Part shown: one piece after another, positions 11,701 to 23,814 of the stretch
Position numbering within the stretch: position 1 is the stretch's first letter
How the letters are laid out: each line of letters opens with the position of its first letter
Assembly (NCBI RefSeq): GCF_963966145.1
Contig: NC_091046.1
Span: 47,554,001 to 47,618,000 of the forward strand
Direction of reading: 5' to 3'
Length of the DNA: 64,000 nucleotides
Origin: Tenebrio molitor
Taxonomy: Eukaryota > Arthropoda > Insecta > Coleoptera > Tenebrionidae
Program-made: the position numbers and the translations under genes
The notes under the pieces: generated by a model
What the model was told of the DNA's origin: nothing
What the model saw: only the letters and a program-made list of their open reading frames with translations
The model's database searches: none

Positions 11701-12519
11701 CGTGAAGATATATTGGCGATTTCGGCTACCGTTGGGGGCGCCACTGTTGAGAAATTGCAAGAGTCATACTCGCGCATTGTTTTCCAAAATGAGTTGTGGG
11801 TTTTATAAAAGTGGTGAAAACAAGGTATTAATCCCGGTTGTATACATGTTTTCTTAGGAGTAGCAAATCATCGTAGCCCAGCAATTTTATATAAATCAAT
11901 ATATCATTTCAAAATATAATCTTAACTGTTTAAATTACAAATCTAGTTTTTTTTCCACAGACCCTGAATGAATAAAGCACCTTCCCCGGCTTTCCGTCTC
12001 TCTACCCGGTCTTTAGAAACAGAAACATTTTTGATCAAAACATATTTTGGTTTCACGCCACAACGCAGAAATAATTGGAAACATACTTCTGAATTGTTGT
12101 TTCGACACGTGTTACATCCAAAAACAGAATAATTTGTTTAGTCGATCTTACCGTCGTTTTGTTTCAAAAACACAAATGACTTGACTAGCCACCGGCTTGA
12201 GTGTGCTTTATAATTAGTTCATACAATTCACACCAGATGTCTCACTGTTAACTGGAATCGCCAATATTCTGAAACAGAGATTTATATTTTTTGATATTCA
12301 GAATGAAAGTATCAATTCCAAGAATTATGAAAAACTCGTCGTGGTTGTATTATTTCCTTCTGTTCGTTTTTAGCACAAGTGACTACAAATACCGGCATTA
12401 CTGCGTTTCTAAAATAGTACTTTCATTTAGCAATAGATTACAAACTCATCGAGAATTTCTACTGTGCGTGTGTTTTATTTTCAGTAAGTAAGAGACCTTT
12501 GCTTGTCAGCCGCACTTAT
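11701..12519. other. No gene seen
   Basis: AT-rich spacer between the retrotransposon relic and the MITE at 12.52 kb. A short plus-strand open frame at 12291-12491 has no recognisable feature. Confidence 0.6.
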
Positions 12520-12902
12520 ATAAAATATCGCGCGTTCAAATGAAATCCTGGGCTGAGTAGGCTTTGGAAAAATTAAACCCTTTAGAACAGTGTAAAGTTT
12601 GAATTTCCCGCCGTTTGACACGAATGACATTTGTTTATGTTTAATCGGGACATAATTGAACATGTTTGTTTTGAGCAAAGGGTGTCTTTAGACATTTGCT
12701 TCGAGAATAGGAATCGTTAAGTTATCCTATTTTTAATGTAAAACTTACAAAGAAAGAAAAAAAAGGAAAACTTTTTGTGGCTCTAAATTTTAGGTTAGTT
12801 GTCAACATCGTCCAATTAATCTACGCTTTAAAAAAGCACAACAAGTGACGGTTTTCAACGCCTTCCCAGCCCAGGATTTCCTTTGAACGGGCGATATTTT
12901 AT
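12520..12902. mobile_element. CCTGGGCTG MITE, copy 1 (full length)
   Basis: Inverted-repeat element of about 383 bp. The outer inverted repeat starts ATAAAATATCG, passes through GCGCGTTCAAATGAAAT and continues as CCTGGGCTG-GTAGGC; the right end is its complement with few changes. The interior carries the family core (CGGGACATAATTGAACATG, TCTCGAAGCAAATATCTAA-like, TAACCTAAAATTTAGAGCC in the other orientation). No coding capacity. Two other copies are at 23.8 and 32.6 kb in the opposite orientation. This copy shows how far the ends extend. Confidence 0.85.
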
Positions 12903-15300
12903 TAAACGTCGTTCCAAAAAAAAAATCAGATCCAAATTTCACCGTAACAATAATGTGTAGCTTTCTTCGTTACATTTTTTTATTGAAAATATTAAACACA
13001 TTTTTTTTTCGTCGATTTCGGAATTGCTTCCACCCGCGTCCCTTTCCTCGTGGCTCCATGTCTACCAACTCCCAACACTGACCGTCTAACGTCCCGTTAG
13101 TTTGAATTTTAAGTGGTAACACGTATGCGCATATTTTGACACTGTTCTGTTGGTATAATTTACGGCGGTCTTAAAAGAGCCCCGACCGGACCGATCTGAT
13201 AAAAAATCAAAAATCCGTGATGTGGTCGAAATTTATGGCCCGGACGCTAATTGAGTTTCTCTATTAGGCCATCAGAGGTAGGCAGAGCTACGTGTGTGTG
13301 TATAAATTTTCGAATAGCGATCACGTTTTGCACTTAAATAAAACGTTTTATGGCCCATCTAATGAGACTTTATTCGTCCGGTAATGACATCGGCAAAGAG
13401 GCGACCCGATCGCGCCACACTGTGAAAACTTAGCGCAAATACTCATTGTAAATAATACATTATTAGCGGTGCGTCACTGCGCCCGGAAAGACGCCCATTA
13501 GCGCCCAGAAGTCTTGCAAATTTTCTCGTCGAAACGCGAAGTTAATCGTGACGCGGAGCGGGATGACCTGGGGCCCGATCCCCGGAGAGACAGAGGTGCG
13601 GACGGTTCTGGATTACATGGATTTATCGCTAATGTGGACGTCGATGTTGCGTAATAAATCACCCGGTAATGATATGTAATTTGGTACCGTCGTACCGGAT
13701 GTCCAGAACGAAGAGCGCTGCTAGTGGTACCGTCGCTTCCTCGCGCTCGATCGCAAATTCTGACGGTTCTCAACTAAGTGGTGGGCTCGGTACGTGTGAA
13801 CTATATCGGGTGATGTGCATCTGGTAAATTTCAAAATACTTGTCCTTGCCGTAGAGACGTAAATAGACGTGAATGCACACATCTCAGATTTTACACTGAG
13901 AGGGGACGAAAATAATAAAATCCAAAATAGACCAGAACTCTTTATTCTTCTAGCTAGGAAAAAATCCTGATGGACTTTTATTTGTGAGTGCGGTAAATCA
14001 CGGGGCGTTTTAGAAATCTCCACAATCGCCACCACTCTTTCCACCTTAAATTAGACACGTCCACATTCGTGCCTTTTATCACTTTGATCAAACACTTGTG
14101 AAAGAGGTCATCTCCAGCCTCATAAATCTGAAAGTAAATTAATTAACACCGGTCTCGTCCCTGAAGAATGTTCGCGCCCGAGTTCAAAGAAACTCTTGCA
14201 GAAGAAAATGCGTCCGAAAAATTCCGGAACGTTCCGTTTTCCGATCGAGATCCGTCCGACTGATTGGTATAATTAATGCGAAATACCTTCAAACTTTTTC
14301 CATTGATAATGACAGCAGCGGGACCTTTATTTTTCGTTAATGACACGAAACGCGTTGCCTTATACGAATCGTGTGCCATTTCAGATCCGAACGTAAGACG
14401 AGAACTAATTGCATAATTTGAGCACGCTAACATGTGAGTTCCATCATGCAACCCACATAATAACCTTGTCATTCTGTAATTAGCGAATAATGAAAAAAGG
14501 AACAAATGATACGGTCCGAACGGTAATTACGGACGGTGCATCTGCACCGGCGGTATCGAAAAGTCACCGGGAAGAGGATGGGCCCGAGAGGACTCCTCTG
14601 CGGAGCACCGCCGAGTCAACGTCCGTTGACGCACTAGTCACATCAATGGACCCAGGAGGCGCATCCCGAGTCAAATCGCTCTCGGATTTAATCAGAACCC
14701 GTCTCAATTAAATCTGACGCAACCCGGTTGGCCTTATGGTCATCCGCGGCGTAATTATTTCTTGCGCAATGACGATAAATCACATCACACGAGTAACAAT
14801 AATTACGCCCCCTTCCCACATTAACTGGGATTATTCTGGTGTTAAGTAATTCGGATAATGCCGAAACCCACCCCGTAGAGAGACGGTTCGTTGCCGGGTC
14901 GGTCTCCCACGGGCCCTCCATCACCTGGATTTTTTCCTTCGGCTGTTTTGCATATACCAGCAGCGTCAAACAATGGCCTACTGTGCGTACTGAACCCATT
15001 CTTGTCGGGCCGTGTATTAATCAAGAGCCCGACAGGGCGGTCCAGATATCAGTCTACAACAGTGGATGATGCTTCTGAGGATCGCACAATGGACCGTTAA
15101 TAGCACCACGGTTCGAGGTGGAGGTACGGAGCCAGAATACCTAAGCTAATTACGTCGGAATATTTTCGTTGTGTCGTTGTCGAGATATTAATGGCGTTAT
15201 TAAAGCAGTATGTGGCCGAGGTGCAGAAGGAATTCTTAGGGAAATATGGGGATAATCGCCCGTAATTATCTAACACAATGCGTGGCCTTCATTATGTCGG
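12903..15300. other. GC-richer non-coding block
   Basis: No exon recognised. Two GGTACC words (13682, 13726) and a minus-strand string LRGSGPRSS near 13.58 kb resemble the RT signature weakly; SMDPGGASRVKSLSDLI near 14.64 kb (plus) does so somewhat better. The overlapping open frames of 60-120 codons have no supporting evidence. Confidence 0.5.
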
Positions 15301-16200
15301 GCCCGTTACAGAAATTTTCAATTATACACCGAGATATAAGCGATACACTGATTGGATTCGATCATACGAGTCGATGATTGTTATCTACCTGTGAAATTAA
15401 ATTTGCAGGAATTGACGCGAATTAATGTAATTAACAGGCCATTTAATGTAGCGTTGACTTTTTTCGACCAAGCTTTTGAAAAATACATAATGCAAAATGA
15501 GATCATTGTCGTTAGTCTTAATTTGGACTGGGGTTTATCACATTTGCAAAAATTCTTTCTACGCCAAGTAGTTCTGTATTTTTAATCACGCTGTCACAAT
15601 CAAGTCTAAGAATTAGGGAGAATTTGTAAATATAATTGAAGAGGCAATTAACAAGTGTGTTAAATTTTATTAGCGTTTTACTAGCTCTGCTGAATAAAAA
15701 TTGTCACAAGACTAAAGTGTTTACATTCGGTACCACAAAATTAATGTGAATTTGCCCCGATTAATTTTAAATTGGAATACTTGTGCTAGGCTCGTACCGA
15801 GTACAAATACGTACACTGCTGTAATGCATACTACAGTACCATTGCAAATTCTGTTCGAGATGGATTGAAAGTTTTTGCAGAAATCTGTAATATGCAATTT
15901 GCATTCGGTCGTAGAAAAGAATGGTTGTTGATTAAATTCATAATGAAAATGAACGGAAATTAATCTTGATTTGGAAAAAGAAAAAGTCGAAAATTATATA
16001 AAGATTAGATAAAGGTATTGTTGTTCTGGTCAATTAAACTTATGACAGTCATGGGTAATTAGTAAAATTAAAATACAATTGGAAGTAAATATGTAGAGGT
16101 AATTAGTCATCTGTTACGTGGTATAATGTGGTGATGAATTCTAGATTCTAATTAATTAAAAAACCAAACATTATTGTTAATTTTAATAATCAATTGATAT
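15301..16200. other. No gene seen
   Basis: AT-rich sequence with TAATTA words, no repeats or exons recognised. Confidence 0.6.
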
Positions 16201-17244
16201 CTATATGCCATTCACGATGTTTTGGCATAAGGGGAGGCCGTGGAAAAAGTGCATTTAAGTTGGCAGTAAAGCCTGTCTGTTGAATTTGGTTATGGTTTTC
16301 TAAATTTGAGGTTATAAACTGCGTCATTGTCTAGTGCATTGTTGTCAGTTTTACTAGTTTGCAATAGAACAATACTCACACATTTTTAATCCAATTTTAC
16401 AAAACAGGAAACTGACTTGAACATACTACAGAATAGTAGGGACCGGGACCGAAAGACGAAGTGGCTCCTGTTAATTTATGCACCACTTAGATAACCCACC
16501 TATACAGTGTCTTAACCAACCAGTTAGTAACTTCTCAATGAATTTTTCATTTTAACCAAAACATTCCTAAAACTAGATTGTATAAAATCTTGTACCTACT
16601 TATTAAGCCTTACTTTATTCGAATCTTTCTGCAAAATATTTACACACCCATTGTCTATGACCTAAAAGAACAAAACTATTCAACTTCCATAATTTCATTA
16701 GTAAATTCTGAATCATTACCTGCATCAAAATCCCAATCAAATTCCGAGTCAGATCCTCCTAATGAAATTATTAAAGGAAGAACGTTTTCAAATGAAAGAT
16801 TTCACATTAATTTTGCCCAATCTTCCGAAATAAGTTCTTCACAATATCAATCACAGGATCAAGCCATAAATTCACAACTCTATCGCGAAGTTATAATAGG
16901 TGTTACAAAAACCCTGTGCCATTTCAATTGGGTCGTTGTTTCTTCCTGCTACATATTTATCTTGTACTCACCTACGATTCAATTTATACACAAAAAAAAA
17001 AACTTGACTTCATTGTAACTTACTGAAAATATATCCTGCAGTCTAATACAAACACCATCAATACGTTTTAAAGTCGCTTAATTATGATTACGGTAAATTC
17101 GGCAACATGTTAGGTTCATTTTGATAGGTCCGCATGTCAGGCACTTTAGTGACAGCAGAGATGACAGAAATCAAACATGTATCCAACGTTAAAAAATGAA
17201 ATCATAGCCTCCCCTTATGCCAAAACATCGTGAATGGTATATAG
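16201..17244. mobile_element. 1.04-kb long-TIR DNA element
   Basis: Perfect or near-perfect 38-bp terminal inverted repeats (16201-16238 and 17207-17244): CTATATGCCATTCACGATG continuing to GGCATAAGGGGAGGC. The related solo end at 9.1 kb shows that this is a repeat family. The interior is AT-rich and holds a 146-codon frame (16578-17018), rich in Ser/Gln in the middle with hydrophobic ends, in which I see no transposase motif. Either this is a non-autonomous derivative or the frame is chance. The superfamily is unclear; no unambiguous target duplication outside the inverted repeat. Confidence 0.85.
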
Positions 17245-17379
17245 TTCGTTGTCTTATTTTTTCGCCTTAACATTTTGTAAATCATGAGTTTAACCTAATT
17301 GTTATTTTTATTCTTTCATCCTTACCTCAAGAGTAATCAGGTTTTCGTGTGATAAAGAGTCAAAAGAGTCAAAAACAGC

Positions 17380-18190
17380 TCAGAAAGTTGAGATTATTCC
17401 GAGATGTCAACTATTTAGCACGATTCATACTAACCCCACTATTATACCTTGACAATTATTGCGTTTTTCTTCATTTTATACATTACCAACATTGTTTCAA
17501 ATTTTTTTCTTGTTTTTCTTTACTGAAAAAGCTTCAAAAGCTGGATTTATTACAAACAGCATGGATTTATAAATCTATGTCTAAGCGACTTTTAACTAAC
17601 CTCACTTTTCACACTTTTCTGTTGACAGTTATGACGTTTCTTACATCTAACATTTTTTATATCTATAGTTATTTCTCATTCTTGTCTCAAGAACAATACA
17701 CTTTATGTTGGATGATCTAGAAAGAACAAAAAAAACCCAGGCAAATTTAAATGCCATATGATTATTTCGAAATTTTTACTAATTTATCCTATTTATTTTT
17801 ATCTAACCTCACTTTTCACTCTGACGGTTCCTAATGTGCTTTTCTTGCTTTTCTACAAAACCAATATTATTTCCGATTCGATTTTTTACCATAATTTTTC
17901 TCGTAGAAGTTTTACCCTTGAAAAAATTCAATACAACCAATTTTATGTCTATTAGAAGTTACGTAAATTTATAAATTTATAATCTTAGCCGACTTCTAAC
18001 TAACCTCACAATTCTCTTGACAGTGACAACATTTTTCAAATACATAGTTTCATTCTATAACAGTGTCACCCAAAAAGTCTTAAAGAGAATTATAATTTGT
18101 GCATTCACGGGTTTAGTCAATTCTTCACAAAATTCACCACTGTTTCTACTTAACCTCACATTTCCGTTTGACTGTTTTGACGTTTCTTGA
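17380..18190 (+). repeat. Diverged tandem array, about 150-210 bp units
   Basis: The word CTAACCTCAC followed by TTTT/ATTT and a TGACAGTT-TGACGTTTC-like segment recurs at about 17598, 17805, 18001 and 18151. Two units also share the preceding segment (ATTTATAAAT-CTTAG/CTAAG-GACTT-TAACTAACCTCAC). Units are strongly diverged and differ in length, so this is an old array. It ends just before the open-frame cluster at 18.2-18.5 kb and could contribute promoter-like sequence there. Confidence 0.6.
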
Positions 18191-18195
18191 TTAAC

Positions 18196-18592
18196 TTAAC
18201 CCGACATTTCAAATTTCTTTTCTTCTTCTGACTGACTGACTTTTTCTTTCATTTGGGGATTTAAATTTTGCAAAAATGCTCTCTGAAGACTGTTTCGCTT
18301 CGACTGAAGCAAGCTCCTGGTTACGCTATCGTCCGAGGTGTACTCAAAAGTAGCGTTACGGTCTTGCCCAAAGGTGTTAATAAATCTGGACAAAAAGACC
18401 GAAATCTGCTCCACAAAAATTACCAGCGCAAAGCTCGTTCTCTTCTGTTGGGCAAAAACCATCTCCGAGTGCAGCCACGGGCCGGATGTGCCTTCAGCTG
18501 GGCGTCCGATAACCGTTAAGGGTATAAATTTAAATAATCAGCACTATTTAATATGTTTTCGGAATGATGCTGACGGCAGCACAATTGTATAA
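18196..18592. other. Overlapping unassigned open frames (both strands)
   Basis: Three frames overlap: plus 18268-18519 (83 codons, Arg/Lys-rich), plus 18338-18592 (84 codons) and minus 18196-18462 (88 codons ending SQSEEEKKFEMSG). The first plus ATG has an A-rich context (TTTTGCAAAAATG) and an AATAAA lies at about 18591. The minus frame has the more protein-like composition. I recognise no domain in any of them. A degenerate retrocopy or a short gene are possible; chance is at least as likely. Confidence 0.2.
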
Positions 18593-19000
18593 TAAACTTT
18601 GAGTAATCCTTTAGTCCCGATAGAAGCCATGGGAGTGGCGGGTGCAGTGGCCCACCGCCGCCGTCTCCATCCCGTCCTTACATCCACGGCTGCTGTACGT
18701 CTGGTCCACCCGTTTCCATATTAAAATCAACCGATAGACATTAAAATAAGAATATGTACGACACTGACTTCGCATATTTCGCCGCGGGAGCCTTATTCAT
18801 TGCGGACGATTTTTTTACAATTACACCACTGTCTGCTGCATCCGGTGGCTAAGTGCACCAATCGTTACGGTCAGCGTGAACCGGCCATTATTGAGGTGTC
18901 AATCAAGAGGTGCGACGCTTTCCGTCATCTTGACGCACAAGGAACGAACGTGTTAATCGCAACGCACGCAAATAACGACAACAAACAAACCGATTTGGTA

Positions 19001-19050
19001 GATGGTGCGACCCAAGGTGCATCTTTAGGCCCTAGCTTGTTCGCGGAAAG
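19001..19050 (+). repeat. RT palm motif fragment
   Basis: Reads DGATQGASLGPSLFAE, a close match to SGVPQGASLGPLLFxx. It sits in an open frame (18800-19114) with no other RT features. Confidence 0.6.
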
Positions 19051-19589
19051 TGGTCAACGCGAGGAGGATAATGGAACCCAATTTGTATCCGAGCTCGAAT
19101 GGAGCTGTCTGTAAGCCTGGAAAGCAATTACGGACGCGATTAATTACCTCTAACTGTGTTAAAAATGGTGTGACACACTCTTCGGACCTTACGAAGAAAT
19201 CACTTTTTTCCCGGAATAATTTATTGGAAACAGTGATTGCTTTCTTGTGTTTGAGATTAGGAACAATGCAACAAACGTGTTAAATTTAAATAATAACAAA
19301 GCCGTTTATGTTAAATATTGCTGATGATTATGTGATAAAGTATACGTTTTATACTTTGGAACATGTGGTAAGTAGGCGGCATATGCGTATAATTTTCTTA
19401 TTGTATTAGCATATAGATGAAGAAACAAGAAACGCGTATGCTTGTGCGGTATTAATTACGGCGAGAAATGCCAAGGGATATTAATCACAACGGCCGTACG
19501 TTACATCGATTTATTGAAAAGAGTGAAAAGACCTACCTAATTAAAAACGGAACACTTAATTAATTTCATTACGACGACTCGGTCGTAAA

Positions 19590-19660
19590 CAGGCGCGAAT
19601 TTACACAGCGTCGACCCCAGCACGCAACCCTGAGGAACGCCGCGCCCCGCCGTAAAAGAA
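19590..19660 (-). repeat. RT palm motif fragment
   Basis: Minus strand reads SFTAGRGVPQGCVLGSTLCK, among the best matches in the window: GVPQGCVLG is intact and the preceding SxFxxxRGVPQG spacing is also that of non-LTR RTs. Downstream VYDRVVV is not recognisable as RT. Flanking DNA does not show the rest of an element. Confidence 0.65.
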
Positions 19661-19906
19661 TCGTGGTGTCTCGGAATCTTTGAGACGCTCTAATGGCCTG
19701 GAATTATTTTTGAATTAGTGGACGGGATATTAGCCGCAGAGCTAATCTAGGAGGTGGTTTATAACGCAATTTCAAATTGCGCCACAGGTTTTATTGGCTC
19801 GTTCATTAACCGGTCGTGAGAGCCGTAATTAACTGTCTTGGAACATTTTGGCGGACCATATCAAGATTCCACAATAACAAACATATTTCTGCAGCAGCGT
19901 GACCGA

Positions 19907-19956
19907 TGGGGAGCGTCTCAAGGGTCAGAGCTCGGGCAACTGTAGTATTGTTTTTG
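19907..19956 (+). repeat. RT palm motif fragment with stop
   Basis: Reads GASQGSELGQL*YCF, aligning without gaps to GVPQGSVLGPLLFxF, with one stop. It lies 260 bp from the 19.6-kb fragment, on the opposite strand. Confidence 0.5.
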
Positions 19957-20888
19957 CACCTATTAGGAAATAAATCATTTATTTATTTATCTATCGACAA
20001 GCCATAAAATTTGCTTACGACCGTCACAAGATGTCAGCTTGTTAAGTGTCTTCTTTTTGGACGCAGCCGTGTTCGCATCAGGTTCATTAAGAGCCAGAGT
20101 TAATTAACTGTTATTATTTATTGTTACTGTTGCGCTGCATGCTCTGGGTGTTGACTCCAGGCCAAGTGTAAAGATAGTGGTCGAGTTGGAAAACTGTGAT
20201 ATTTTAAAGTGAGGTCGTAACTTAATCGAGCGCACGATACATGTTCGGGTTGATGTTGTGCCAACAAAAAAATTGCGAGAAGATGTAATAAACAGAGCAA
20301 TTTTTTGTGTACAGTGGGAACCGATTAAGCCCCGACTCATCACAATTGTCCTTCCATATACGGCGACGGCAAAAAATCCAATTTAAATAATATACAGCTC
20401 CTAAATTAAACAAACGAGTATTTATTAAAGTAGAAGCTCGAGCACCAATTCGAAAGCAAATTACAAGAAAAAATCTTCCCGGCCTATAAGAGTAAACAAT
20501 ATGACTAAGCCACTTTCTAAATACATCACGTATCGCTGCCGTTTTTTCATTTCGTTATTTCGGGAGATCGGATTCTGCGTTTTTTATGCGGAGTTAACGA
20601 GCATGGCGTGTATACACGGTGGCTCAAAAGGGGCGATCCAGTTATCCATGCACGGTCGGAAATAATGCGGCTGATTAACGCTACAATTGTTAATACATAT
20701 GGAAATGGTGCGACCTCGTTACGTGCCCGACTTGATTCACATCGGGTTAGTTTGGCGAGCTCTTATGCAAATCCGGTGATTCAGACCAGGTAGACGCGGT
20801 GGCAACCACCCCTGGCAGCTGCGGGGCGGGTCGCGGTTTTTCTGCAATTTCCCATAACCGATCGCGGCTCAACAGGTGAAGAGTCGAT

Positions 20889-20950
20889 CTTTGAAAATCG
20901 AGCAGTAGTGGGTCCAGGGGAGAGCCTTGGGGCCATCCCGATGTCGGAAT
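20889..20950 (-). repeat. RT palm motif fragment
   Basis: Minus strand reads PTSGWPQGSPLDPLLLDFQ, matching TSGVPQGSPLGPLLLDF. It lies in a 133-codon minus frame (20747-21148) whose remaining sequence I do not recognise. Confidence 0.6.
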
Positions 20951-21067
20951 GCAAGACGTATAGGGCAAGGTTCCGGTTGGGGGAATTTTGGGAGACCTGT
21001 GCAGGTCCGGCCCTGCTGGGTACACAGCCACACCTGACCAATTATCGCTTGTGATAAACAGCGAGCG

Positions 21068-21110
21068 CGAGTGGGCCCCGTCCGAGGCAGAATCGGTTTT
21101 GTATTTGTCT
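21068..21110 (+). repeat. RT-motif-like block
   Basis: Reads EWAPSEAESVLYLS, aligning to SGVPQGSVLGPLLFLS with several conservative changes. Weaker than its neighbours. Confidence 0.3.
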
Positions 21111-21780
21111 TCCCACGGACTGTTGGCCGTCCTGCTTTGCATAGGCATAGTGAATATCCTCTTTCTAGGCTAGAGAGCTCCGTTGAAAGGGTTAAATCTA
21201 GAGATTTCTCTCTCTCTCCGGCTGTCGGAGACATTTCAGTTTGAATGGACCGGATTGTTTTGCATACCGGCGTCGGCGATATTCAAATCGACGAACCCTT
21301 TCTCGGTGGGAAAGGGTCCGGAGAACCCTTCGTCCTGTGAAAATACGGGCGCACTCCTTAAACTTGCCCGGCGGATTTGCATAGCGTGTGTGCTAAATCC
21401 GGACCGCCAGATAAAAATTAAGATGTATTCAAGATTCAGGTTTGCGCATCGGCAAATTAAAAGTCGACAAGAAAACGCTGATTGCTGCGAGAATCCTCCA
21501 GAGATTCTGGTTTTCGAAACTTGATTTGCCACACTTTTAAAATAATAAAGTTAAATGGAAATACGAAATAATTCCACTCTTCGGGAACGTCCAAAAAACA
21601 CACCGGGGGAATTTTTTATTCTTGAACAAATTCTTACACCTTTTCACAACTGGACACCGCGGTTTACACTTGACTGTTGTTGGTTTTGTTCATTTTTTGG
21701 AAACAGTGCAAATAATGTAAAAAATCTAACTTTAGCGCTTGAGTGTTAGACACACCATCTTTATTGCAGAGACAAGATAC

Positions 21781-22330
21781 TTATTAAAAAAAAACTCAAT
21801 TATCCGTCATTTACGGCGACAAAAGAGAATCAAACTGTCAAGTATAATGGGTCAGAAAAACGAGCTTTACTCGTCGAGGAGCCTGTTTTTCAATGATGGT
21901 GTTGTATAAGAAATTTTTAGTGCCGTGATATGACATTGCTGTTTTAAGGTCATCAGAACTTTGAGAACTTCAGAAACAAAAAGCTCCACCGTCACAAATC
22001 AATCAAGTCAAAAATCTTGAATGGATCTCATCTGTTAGATGGTGTCAAGAAGCTGACCTTTTGTGCTGGTACAATACACTGTTCAGGACATAATTATTTT
22101 AACACTTACGTATTTAGTTATTCATGAGAAAGTTTTTATTCGAAGCGATCTTTAAATTACTGTAATTATATTGTTTACCAACACTTATACATAAAAGATA
22201 TCTAATCACCTGAAGAAATTAGCAATCGAACGTACAGTATTGTACTTACTTTAATCAGGCTTGAGTAACTTGCAATTATGCTGATTTTCATGAAAACAGC
22301 GGCACCCACGATGTTGTTATTTTTTTTTTG
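21781..22330. other. No gene seen
   Basis: AT-rich spacer; nothing recognised. Confidence 0.6.
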
Positions 22331-22640
22331 TAGTATCACCAGAAAAAAGTTCGACAAGATGTGTATGCTGAGTGCAAAGTGTGGTAGAGCTTTTTAAAAG
22401 AAAGTGGGAAAAGAGACAAAAAGTTGAGAAGACAAGTATCTGAGAAAAATAGTGAGAGCATTTGTTGAGAATGGAAGAAAGAGTGAATGCAAAGTGGACC
22501 AAGAAAAGACAAAAAAAAAAAATGAAAAATTAAAGAAGAATTTGGAGATTACTCGTAGATGTCTTGTATTGTAATATAAATTTGGTAGAAAAGAGGAAAA
22601 CCAACAGAACAGTTGGGAAAAAATTGTGAAGAATTGACAG
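22331..22640 (+). repeat. Purine-biased tract
   Basis: About 300 bp in which the plus strand is mostly A and G (the minus frame 22317-22502 is a Phe/Ser/Leu-rich artefact). It directly abuts the left arm of the TIR element at 22.64 kb. Confidence 0.5.
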
Positions 22641-23104
22641 CAAATCTTAGCTAAGATTTTCGAGCCTAATAACTCAGTTATTTTCCAGCGGATTTTTGTG
22701 AAATTTAAAATGCAGATACTTTAGACGGTGAAGAATAAAATCCCATTGATGCAATCACCCAAGTCTTAAAAACGTAATTTTTACATGCCTTTTTAAAATG
22801 TTGAATCAATTAAGATTTACATAAAAAATTGATCGTCAATAAAAAATGCTGTAGGGAAAAACTTGTCCTTGAAAGACGTCTGGTTTGCAAGAAAAAAGCA
22901 AAAAACTGTGTTAAACGTGGCTGCAAATGCAAAAACGTAGACGCGTATGAAACAAACGCGCAATTTTGCAGAATTTTGGTCATCCCTTTTCGCAGAAGCG
23001 CAGGTGACATATTTGACGTTTATCTTGCTAACCTTACAAATACTTACAAAGTTAAAGACAACATTTGGACGTAATTTATTATACTGGATGCTTTAATTCT
23101 TCCA

Positions 23105-23330
23105 TAAAGGACTAAAACACGATCGGGATATTTTAGCAAGGTAATTTAGTTCACGTACGCTTCCTGTGTCCTCAAATAAATTGACGCCTCTCTTAACCTT
23201 ACATTTTGTAAAGCCTACATTTGGATAGTATTCCACGAGAAAACGAACTGTGTCATTGAAGTTCTTACGACACTCTCCATAGGCATTTTTTTTTCCTTTT
23301 TCAACAATATTGAAATTTCTGCCGCTGTAG
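23105..23330 (-). pseudogene. DUF4817-like transposase N-terminal (helix-turn-helix) relic
   Basis: Minus strand reads NIVEKGKKNAYGECRKNFND, continuing through VRFLVEYYPN and ending KRGVNLFEDTGSVREL. The pattern YGECRKN-(A)-hydrophobic-YxxxxP followed by F-x-L-xxTGSV is that of the insect DUF4817 helix-turn-helix domain, which heads many arthropod transposase-like proteins. The frame is open for about 70 codons and then decays; the catalytic part is not seen. It lies within the TIRs of the 22.64-23.78 kb element, which supports the reading. Confidence 0.6.
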
Positions 23331-23460
23331 TCTATTTCTAGAGTATTTTCAATAAATTTTCACAATTTGACGTTTCTAATAAAGCGCGCCCAGTTTTGAC
23401 AGACTTTAAAGGGTGTACAAAATGTTGCTTGGCAATTAATCATCAATTGTTTCAAAAGGT

Positions 23461-23779
23461 AACTCTGCTCAAATACCTTTAAATTTTACATTAAATTTTT
23501 AACGACAAAATCTAATATTTTTGTTGAATCAGACAAGTGATTTACTTAATTGTTTGTGTAGACCCCTATTTTTTAATGTTTAACAATCTAATAATAATCG
23601 CGCATAATTTTCGATAAAGAAAACATGTATTAAAATGACATTTTTTAACTTGAGGTAATTTTATTATTATTAATTGAACCTTCACGGTCTAAAATATCTG
23701 CATTTTAAATTTCATAAAAATCCGTTGGCAAATAACCGAGATGTTAGGCTAGAAAATCTTAGCTGAGACACCCTGTATA
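23461..23779 (+). repeat. Direct repeat unit 1 (right arm)
   Basis: A 310-320 bp segment starting AACTCTGCTCAAAT and ending ACACCCTGTATA is repeated at 24170-24477 with high identity (long runs such as AATCTAATAATAATCGCGCA are shared). It is the right part of the TIR element. Confidence 0.9.
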
Positions 23780-23814
23780 CATATGTATTTCTATTTCCTT
23801 CTAATAATGTTATT

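Larger units (their letters stand above)
18593..21780. other. GC-richer non-coding block with several RT motif fragments
   Basis: No host exon recognised. RT-like fragments at 19001, 19590, 19907, 20889 and 21068 are listed separately. Between them is single-copy sequence with TTAATTA words. The frames at 20747-21234 (minus) contain the 20.9-kb fragment but no other feature. Confidence 0.5.
22640..23779. mobile_element. TIR element with ACACCCTGTATA end and DUF4817-like relic
   Basis: Arms of about 90 bp are inverted copies: the left one runs from TTAGCTAAGATTTTCGAGCC (22647) to about 22735; the right one runs from about 23680 to the end GACACCCTGTATA (23779). The left terminal bases are worn. 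Inside, the minus strand has a transposase N-terminal relic (separate entry). The 81-codon plus frame (22829-23074, Cys/Lys-rich) is probably an antisense shadow. A solo duplicate of the right arm is at 24170-24477. Confidence 0.75.

Noticed and set aside
16578..17018. 146-codon frame as a functional gene
   Set aside because: It lies wholly within a terminal-inverted-repeat element, in AT-rich DNA, with no recognised motif; recorded as part of the element only.
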